A DNA stretch of 39,735 nucleotides from an uncultured Verrucomicrobiota bacterium (lineage in GTDB: Bacteria; Verrucomicrobiota; Verrucomicrobiia; Limisphaerales; UBA9464): the NCBI GenBank assembly GCA_903907925.1, contig CAIVQB010000148.1, forward strand, positions 1 to 39,735. The letters run 5' to 3'. A program made the translations under genes and the position numbers. The notes under the pieces were generated by a model. That model saw only the letters and a list, made by a program, of their open reading frames with translations, ran no database searches and was not told where the DNA came from. Shown piece after piece: positions 34,986 to 39,735 of this stretch. The first letter of the stretch is position 1. Every line of letters begins with the position of its first letter.

Positions 34986-36355
34986 TTTCGCTGCCGTCAG
35001 ACACCATTGCCGCAATTGCGACCCCGCCGGGTTCCGGTGGCATTGCGGTGATCCGCGTTTCCGGTCGCGCGGCGATCGAGGTGGGGGATCGCGTGTTTCG
35101 TCGGGCGGGATCTGTTGCGTCGCCCTTGTCCGGGGCGTTGAGTCATACCGTTCACTACGGACAGATCGTGTTCGACGGCGTGCCGATCGACGACGTGCTG
35201 GTGACGGTGTTCCGGGCGCCCCGCACGTTCACGATGGAGGATACGGTCGAAATCAACTGCCACGGCGGCGTGCGGGTGACCGGCATGGTGTTGGATGCGG
35301 TTCTGGCCTCGGGTGCGCGGCTGGCGGCACCCGGCGAATTCACCCAGCGCGCCTTCCTTAATGGACGGATGGATCTCGCGCAGGCCGAGGCGGTGGCCGA
35401 TCTGATCCGCGCCCGGACCCGCCGTGCGGTGGCGGCGGCGCGGGATCAACTGGCCGGAGGGCTGTCGAAAAAGATCGAACGCATCAGCAGTGAATTGATG
35501 CGGGTCCTGGCGCACCTGGAGGCCCACATCGATTTCCCGGAGGAGGATATTCAACCGGAGATTGGCGGTGCAATGTGCGTGCGGTTGGAGGCGGCGGAAC
35601 GGGAGCTGGTGGCGCTGCTGCAAACCGCGGGTGAAGGCCGCATCCTGCGTCAGGGATTGCGGATCGTGATTTTCGGTCGGCCCAATTCCGGAAAATCCTC
35701 CCTGCTGAACCGCCTGCTCGATCACGACCGTGCGATCGTCTCCGCGGTGCCCGGCACGACGCGCGATACGCTCGAGGAAGCGGTCGAACTCCGGGGTTTG
35801 CCGGTGGTGCTCGTCGACACCGCTGGTCTCCGCGAGACGTCGGACGCGTTGGAAGCGGAGGGCATCCGGAGAAGCCGGGCGGCGCTCGATGCCGCCGAAC
35901 TCGTCGTGCTGGTCATCGACGGTTCGCGGGAATTGGATTCCGACGATCTCCGGCTGCTGGCCGAATCCGGTGATGAACCCCGCGTGGTGGTGTTGAACAA
36001 ATCCGATCTGTCCATCCGCGCGGTTCTTCCGACGGGAATTGAACCCGTGCCGGTCAGTTGCCTGTCGGGGGATGGCATCGAGGCGTTGAAGAATGCCGTC
36101 GAGACGGCGATCGGAACCGTTCGAAATGGGGAGTCCGTCTCGGGGATCGCGATCAATGCGCGTCACGCGGATGCGCTGCGGCGTGGCGCAGCGGGGATCC
36201 GCGGTGCGATCACGGCGTTGAGCGGCGGCGCGGCACCGGATCTTGTGGCGGTGGACCTGCGGATCGCGGTCACCGCGGTGGGCGAGGTGTGTGGACGGAC
36301 CACCACCGAGGATCTGTTGGATCTGATCTTTTCGGAATTCTGTCTCGGAAAATGA
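34982..36355 (+). CDS. mnmE: tRNA modification GTPase MnmE
   Basis: 457 residues, full length. The N-terminal tetrahydrofolate-binding domain begins SDTIAAIATPPGSGGIAVIR. The inserted G domain has Walker A GRPNSGKSS (about residues 231-239), GTTRDT, DTAGLRET and NKSD. It ends in FCLGK, whose Cys is needed for the modification reaction. With MnmG it makes 5-aminomethyl-type modifications on wobble uridine of certain tRNAs. The GTG at 34982 was chosen because the conserved N-terminus begins right there; it overlaps the stop of the small upstream gene. Confidence 0.95.
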   Translation: MISLPSDTIAAIATPPGSGGIAVIRVSGRAAIEVGDRVFRRAGSVASPLSGALSHTVHYGQIVFDGVPIDDVLVTVFRAPRTFTMEDTVEINCHGGVRVTGMVLDAVLASGARLAAPGEFTQRAFLNGRMDLAQAEAVADLIRARTRRAVAAARDQLAGGLSKKIERISSELMRVLAHLEAHIDFPEEDIQPEIGGAMCVRLEAAERELVALLQTAGEGRILRQGLRIVIFGRPNSGKSSLLNRLLDHDRAIVSAVPGTTRDTLEEAVELRGLPVVLVDTAGLRETSDALEAEGIRRSRAALDAAELVVLVIDGSRELDSDDLRLLAESGDEPRVVVLNKSDLSIRAVLPTGIEPVPVSCLSGDGIEALKNAVETAIGTVRNGESVSGIAINARHADALRRGAAGIRGAITALSGGAAPDLVAVDLRIAVTAVGEVCGRTTTEDLLDLIFSEFCLGK

Positions 36356-36377
36356 AAAACCCGCCGGGTGCGGCGGG
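36355..36377 (-). terminator. Intrinsic terminator of the ferredoxin gene
   Basis: On the minus strand CCCGCC-GCACCC-GGCGGG is followed by five T. It lies 68 bases past the ferredoxin stop and touches the mnmE stop codon on the other strand. Confidence 0.75.
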
Positions 36378-36445
36378 CTGGGGTGGTCGGGAAGCCGTGG
36401 GTCACGGGATTCCGGCGACGGAATGAGGTCGGTGGGACCGGACTC

Positions 36446-36679
36446 TCAGGTCCCGAAATCACCGATGGCCTCGACCGGGCAGCCTTCCTTGGCTTCCTTG
36501 CACGCGGCCTCCTCTTCGGGCGACGTCGGCTGCATCTTCACGTAGCTGAAGCCACCATCATCCCATCGGGTGAAGTTGGCGGGTGCGGTCTCGCGGCACA
36601 GATCGCAGTCAATGCATTGATTGTCTACGAAGTACTTGCCGGTGACGTTCTGTTCGTAGCGGTTTGCCAAGTCGGCCAT
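36446..36679 (-). CDS. Small 4Fe-4S ferredoxin
   Basis: 77 residues. Cys22, Cys25 and Cys28 (QCIDCDLC) with Cys67 in the CPVEAIG element can hold one 4Fe-4S cluster. A further Cys60 lies in the loop, where two-cluster ferredoxins would have more ligands. No signal peptide, so cytoplasmic electron carrier. The acidic stretch SPEEEAACKEAKEG is typical of the single-cluster group. It is followed by its own terminator and lies 130 bases downstream of the HlyD-type gene on the same strand. Confidence 0.85.
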   Translation of the reverse strand: MADLANRYEQNVTGKYFVDNQCIDCDLCRETAPANFTRWDDGGFSYVKMQPTSPEEEAACKEAKEGCPVEAIGDFGT

Positions 36680-36808
36680 ATTCTAGTTCGGTTTGTCGTT
36701 AAAATGCGGGCGGATATATGGGTTCCTCCGGGTCCTGCCGCAAGTGGCATTTTCCAAGGACAGGAGACCGGCGGGCCGGCGGTGCCCAAGTGGGCAATCG
36801 AAGCGGGC

Positions 36809-37915
36809 TCAGTCGAGAACCGGCCGGAGGTCGACGATTTCACCCGGCAAAACCTTCAATCCGGGGGGAATGCTGACCATGATGGGAAGGCCGTATTCGA
36901 TGGTGGATCCACCGCCGGGACGGCTGGGTAGAAGCTGGCCTGAAATCGGCTCGAGCTGGGTGCCGACCGCCAGGATCTTCCCCGTGCCGATCGCCCGATG
37001 CACCGACCGTGCGCGGACTTCGATCGGAAGATCCGCCTTTGCCTCAAAATTCAACGGCTGGCGGACGTAGGCGATGATGCGATCCGCGGAAAGGGCGCTG
37101 ATCGTCACCACGGCTTCCCCGGCCGGGACACTTTCGCCTTCGCGATGAAGGACCGCACTGACGATGCCATCAATCGGTGCCAGCAACGGGATCGGAGCCA
37201 GTTGAGCCTCGGCCAGTTCGATATTCTTTTCCTCGACGAGGGTGGCGGCGCGGATGGCGCTGGGTTCGCCATTGGTTGAACCGGGAAGAGCCGCCGGCCG
37301 GACTGCGGCGACCGCGGCATCAGTGTCCTCGATGAGCTTGGTCTGTTCGTCAATCTGCGCCTTGACGGCGTCGAGGTTGCTTTTGGCCTGATCCAATTGC
37401 GACTGACTGACCAGCCCGCTGCCGGGCTGCTTGAAAAGTTCCTGGGCCCTCCGGTACTCCGCCTCGACGAAGAACAATTTGCTGCGGGCGATGGCCAAGT
37501 TGACGCGGTTTTGCATCCAGGTGAGCCGGAGTCCTTCGTAGTTCACCCGGTTGTTTTCGATGCGGAGTTCCGGCACCGGCGAGGTCTTGAGCAGTTCGAT
37601 GCGGGCGTTGATGACGGCGAGGTTGGCCTGCAGGATGCGGGGATCCGAGGCGGCGACCAGTCCAAGGACCTGTCCCTTGCTCACTCGTTCCATGGCGTGA
37701 ACGGAAAGCTGGACGACCCGTCCCGCCTGCGGTGCGCCGACGCTGGCCCGGATGGATTCGACCTCGCCGACCAGGCTCGACGGGCCGACGTAATTGCGCC
37801 AGGCGAACACGGTCAGGCCCAGGACCAGGACGAAGACCACGATCGGAAGGCCGCGGACGCGAAATTCGCGCCAGACGGTTCCGGGTGGGCTGGGAATGAG
37901 GGGTAACTTTTCCAT
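36809..37915 (-). CDS. HlyD-family membrane fusion protein
   Basis: 368 residues. One N-terminal membrane anchor (VFVLVLGLTVFAWRNYV, about residues 23-40). Then a lipoyl half (GAPQAGRVVQLSVHAMERVS), a long coiled-coil region (about 95-215), the second half (APIDGIVSAVLHREGESVPA), and a beta-barrel. This is the plan of HlyD/EmrA-type adaptors, which link an inner-membrane exporter to an outer-membrane channel, but no exporter gene is adjacent. A DUF4956 membrane protein gene ends 28 bases upstream on the same strand, so the two are probably one operon. Confidence 0.82.
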   Translation of the reverse strand: MEKLPLIPSPPGTVWREFRVRGLPIVVFVLVLGLTVFAWRNYVGPSSLVGEVESIRASVGAPQAGRVVQLSVHAMERVSKGQVLGLVAASDPRILQANLAVINARIELLKTSPVPELRIENNRVNYEGLRLTWMQNRVNLAIARSKLFFVEAEYRRAQELFKQPGSGLVSQSQLDQAKSNLDAVKAQIDEQTKLIEDTDAAVAAVRPAALPGSTNGEPSAIRAATLVEEKNIELAEAQLAPIPLLAPIDGIVSAVLHREGESVPAGEAVVTISALSADRIIAYVRQPLNFEAKADLPIEVRARSVHRAIGTGKILAVGTQLEPISGQLLPSRPGGGSTIEYGLPIMVSIPPGLKVLPGEIVDLRPVLD

Positions 37916-37943
37916 CGATTAGAGTTCCATCGACCCGGTTGGA

Positions 37944-38630
37944 TCACACTTCCGATTCATCATCCGCGCGAAGGCTGCTGACCCGGGAAACGCCGGGAAA
38001 CGATCGGAGCTCGGAGATCAGGTCGTCGACGCGGTTCGAGTCCCGCAACAACAGGCGGTAGCTGAGGTCTGTTCCGTCGTGTCCGGCATTGCTGCGCTGG
38101 CTGGCCAGTTGAAGCTGCCGGGCATGCCGGTCCAGCAGGCCCTTGAGGTCGATGACGTCAGTCAGCGGCCGTGCCCAGTGGAGGTTGAGAATGAGATCGT
38201 AGCGGTGCCGGGCGCCAAAATGGGACCAATGCAGGTACAGCATCACCGCCGCGAACACCGCCGTGGCCAGGATCCCGGTGGTGAATTTCCGGGTGCCGCA
38301 GGACATGCCAATGGTGATGGCCGCCAGCACATAGGTGGTGTCGAGGGTATCCCGGAGAATGTTACGGAATCGGACGATGGCGAACACTGCCATCAGGCCA
38401 AAAGCCACCAAGAGATTGTTGGCCATGACCATCATCACCACCGCGACGATGATGGCCAAAACGATCAATGAATTGACGAACGATCGCGAATAACTCAGGC
38501 CGCTGTGGCAGGACATGTAGGTCCAGGCCACGACGTGCCCACAGAGGAACGCGAGCATCAAGCCGAGGATCATCCCGCCGAGATCGTCGGGAGCCGTTCC
38601 AAAATCGCCGCGCAGTAGCCAGTTTCCCAT
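37944..38630 (-). CDS. DUF4956 membrane protein
   Basis: 228 residues: five to six membrane helices in the first 140 residues and a cytoplasmic C-terminal domain with ACT-like spacing (LSYRLLLRDSNRVDDLISEL). The family core is LVAFGLMAVFAIVRFRNILR followed by DTLDTTYVLAAITIGMSCGT. DUF4956 proteins often neighbour polyphosphate-polymerase (VTC) or CotH genes; here the only neighbour is an HlyD-type adaptor 28 bases downstream. Function unknown. Confidence 0.82.
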   Translation of the reverse strand: MGNWLLRGDFGTAPDDLGGMILGLMLAFLCGHVVAWTYMSCHSGLSYSRSFVNSLIVLAIIVAVVMMVMANNLLVAFGLMAVFAIVRFRNILRDTLDTTYVLAAITIGMSCGTRKFTTGILATAVFAAVMLYLHWSHFGARHRYDLILNLHWARPLTDVIDLKGLLDRHARQLQLASQRSNAGHDGTDLSYRLLLRDSNRVDDLISELRSFPGVSRVSSLRADDESEV

Positions 38631-38857
38631 GGAGGTGAAAGGGGTGTTTATGCCGCAATTCCGGAACCGTTGTCGAGCCTTGTGACCGGCTTCGATCGCC
38701 AGGCGTTGGGCCGTTGAATGGAGCGCGCTTCGCCCGAAAGGTCGTGAACGTCCGATCGGGATCCATCCGGGATCCGGAATTTGACCTCACACATTTGAAG
38801 TTTTTTCTGATCGTCCACCATAGAACCCGTCCAAGACCAATGCAGCGATGACAGTTG

Positions 38858-38875
38858 TGTTACGGAGATGTTACG
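38858..38875. promoter_or_regulatory. Direct repeat TGTTACG-N4-TGTTACG, PhoB/OmpR-type spacing
   Basis: Two identical heptamers (38858-38864 and 38869-38875) repeat with an 11-bp period, the layout bound by OmpR/PhoB-type response-regulator dimers. The bases differ from the E. coli Pho box (CTGTCAT), so the regulator is unknown. It lies about 230 bases upstream of the DUF4956 gene and 280 bases upstream of the cytochrome gene. Confidence 0.35.
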
Positions 38876-39000
38876 TCAAACAAGACCTGCGGTCCATTTG
38901 TGATGAGGTTGCGGCCGGAATCCTACGGTAAGAACAGCATCCGCAGTGCCGGATTGGGTGCAATTTGAAGGAAAGTCGGTCCTTCGATACGAGCGCGTCC

Positions 39001-39022
39001 GAAAATGGGGAAGGGTCCTGCG
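39001..39022 (+). repeat. 22-bp direct repeat, left copy
   Basis: GAAAATGGGGAAGGGTCCTG followed by CG; repeated at 39592-39613 with one mismatch. The two copies flank the cytochrome c gene. Confidence 0.8.
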
Positions 39023-39154
39023 TTTCGCTGCCGGGCGCTGCGAGGTCGATGCATTGGGGTTCGGTGGGCCTGACAGGAGGCGAACCGCGGGAAGGGTTGT
39101 TTGAATCGCTTTGACGCGCCGTGCGTCAGGGGCAACGTTCGATCGCCTGATTTC

Positions 39155-39562
39155 ATGAAAACCCGCATCTCCTCCTGGATCTCCCTCGTCGCGTTCACCG
39201 GATTCGCCGCCTCGGTTTATGCCGCCGGCGTCGATTCCGCGAAACTTCCTCCGGCTGCCAAAACGCCGGGCGTCACCTTCGCCAAGGACATCAAACCGAT
39301 CTTCGAAAAATCATGCTTCAAGTGCCATGGCGCCGAGAAACAGAAGGCGAAGTTGCGGCTCGATTCATTGGAAGCCGCGCTGAAAGGCGGCGAAAACGCC
39401 CCGAACATCATTTCGTCGGACAGCGCCAAGAGCCCGCTGGTGTGGGCGATCGCGCGGGTCGGTGATGAGGATGACTTCATGCCGCCCAAGGACAAGGGCG
39501 AGCCGCTGACCCGCGAGCAGGTGGGATTGATCCGCGCCTGGATCGATCAGGGCGCCAAGTAG
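39155..39562 (+). CDS. Planctomycete-type cytochrome c (PSCyt1-like)
   Basis: 135 residues from the ATG at 39155, starting a signal peptide (MKTRISSWISLVAFTGFAAS, cleavage near AAG). One haem-binding CFKCH motif (Cys54, Cys57, His58) follows VTFAKDIKPIFEKS, the usual opening of PSCyt1 domains. The later KLRLDSLEAALKGG and DDFMPPKDKGEPLTREQVG match the family, with Met in MPP as likely sixth ligand. Usually this domain is the N-terminal part of a large DUF1549/DUF1553 protein; here it is a free, secreted protein. The frame also extends upstream to 39101. Confidence 0.87.
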   Translation: MKTRISSWISLVAFTGFAASVYAAGVDSAKLPPAAKTPGVTFAKDIKPIFEKSCFKCHGAEKQKAKLRLDSLEAALKGGENAPNIISSDSAKSPLVWAIARVGDEDDFMPPKDKGEPLTREQVGLIRAWIDQGAK

Positions 39563-39591
39563 CCGCCACGCCGGGCTCCTAGAGCCTGTCT

Positions 39592-39613
39592 GAAAATTGG
39601 GAAGGGTCCTGCG
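39592..39613 (+). repeat. 22-bp direct repeat, right copy
   Basis: Matches 39001-39022 at 21 of 22 positions, same orientation. It starts 30 bases after the cytochrome stop. Confidence 0.8.
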
Positions 39614-39621
39614 GCCAGGGA

Positions 39622-39704
39622 TTTTGTCTTCTGCCGAGGCGACGAAGTCCGAGCATCCCCACGCCGGGCTGTGAGGACTGAGTCAACGAAGGCAGAAGAC
39701 AAAA
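39622..39704. repeat. Inverted repeat with 14-bp arms near the window end
   Basis: TTTTGTCTTCTGCC (39622-39635) and GGCAGAAGACAAAA (39691-39704) are exact reverse complements, 55 bases apart. There is no transposase or ORF between them. It could be a small non-autonomous element or a repeat cut by the window end. Confidence 0.7.
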
Positions 39705-39735
39705 GCACTGCCGCCCGGAGGGTTGTCGAGGAAAA

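Larger units (their letters stand above)
38631..39154. other. Intergenic region between DUF4956 and cytochrome c genes
   Basis: About 520 bases with divergent genes on either side and no credible ORF. It contains an AT-richer segment with an 11-bp-spaced direct repeat (38858-38875), and the first copy of a 22-bp direct repeat (39001-39022). Promoters for both neighbours should be here, but no -35/-10 pair stands out. Confidence 0.5.

Noticed and set aside
39592-39735. Insertion sequence at the right end
   Set aside because: Repeats are present but no transposase or part of one is visible before the window ends.

Overview
The window is about 62% GC by eye and reads as a chromosomal stretch of a Verrucomicrobiota bacterium, possibly from the Limisphaerales/Pedosphaera side. 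This is inference from gene content. It carries a Tat-exported DUF1501 protein, a ThuA-like protein, a small Planctomycete-type cytochrome c, a FecR/CHASE2-cyclase pair, a UbiX plus UbiA-like pair as in futalosine menaquinone synthesis, CimA-type citramalate synthase, and many short palindromic or low-complexity repeats between and inside genes. No rRNA, tRNA, CRISPR array, transposase or phage gene was recognised.

Layout. 1-3430: a valyl-tRNA synthetase gene on the minus strand that is not intact. It has an in-frame TAG, an in-frame palindromic insert and a low-complexity insert with a frameshift, and identical 39-bp direct repeats flank it. 3553-4371: a methyltransferase. 4378-10022: a tripartite RND efflux operon (permease, lipoprotein adaptor, TolC-like channel), minus strand. 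10259-11915: an aspartyl/asparaginyl hydroxylase-like oxygenase overlapping a sulfotransferase-like gene. 11977-13665: a GH39-like secreted glycosidase. 14090-18250: the HrpA RNA helicase. 18369-20910: ThuA-like and DUF1501 genes, probably one operon. 21090-22664: cimA, preceded by a leader that looks like a complete isoleucine attenuator. 23069-26280: FecR-like secreted protein, an intrinsic terminator, then a CHASE2-adenylate/guanylate cyclase. 26359-28134: an AIM24-family gene between inverted repeats, and a secreted hypothetical protein. 28287-30467: ubiX, ubiA-like and DUF4337 genes. 30964-33552: UreF-like protein, SSS symporter and truncated haemoglobin. 33592-36355: parvulin-type peptidyl-prolyl isomerase on the minus strand; then a small unknown gene coupled to mnmE on the plus strand. 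36446-38630: ferredoxin, HlyD-type adaptor and DUF4956 membrane protein, minus strand. 39155-39562: cytochrome c.

The most notable observation is the cimA leader (22685-22835). A short open frame rich in ATT isoleucine codons (MIRIRMIITAFQRR) ends 14 nt before a 13-bp terminator hairpin with a T7 tract. A 9-bp antiterminator pairing competes with that hairpin, and the terminator lies 21 nt before the cimA start. CimA opens the threonine-independent route to isoleucine, so the codon content fits end-product attenuation. The second theme is repeat-driven damage: valS carries two different repeat insertions plus a nonsense codon, while the same kinds of element sit harmlessly between other genes.

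Limits: all family calls come from motif recognition in the translated sequence, without database searches. In a metagenome-derived assembly, single-base lesions such as those in valS could be sequence errors.
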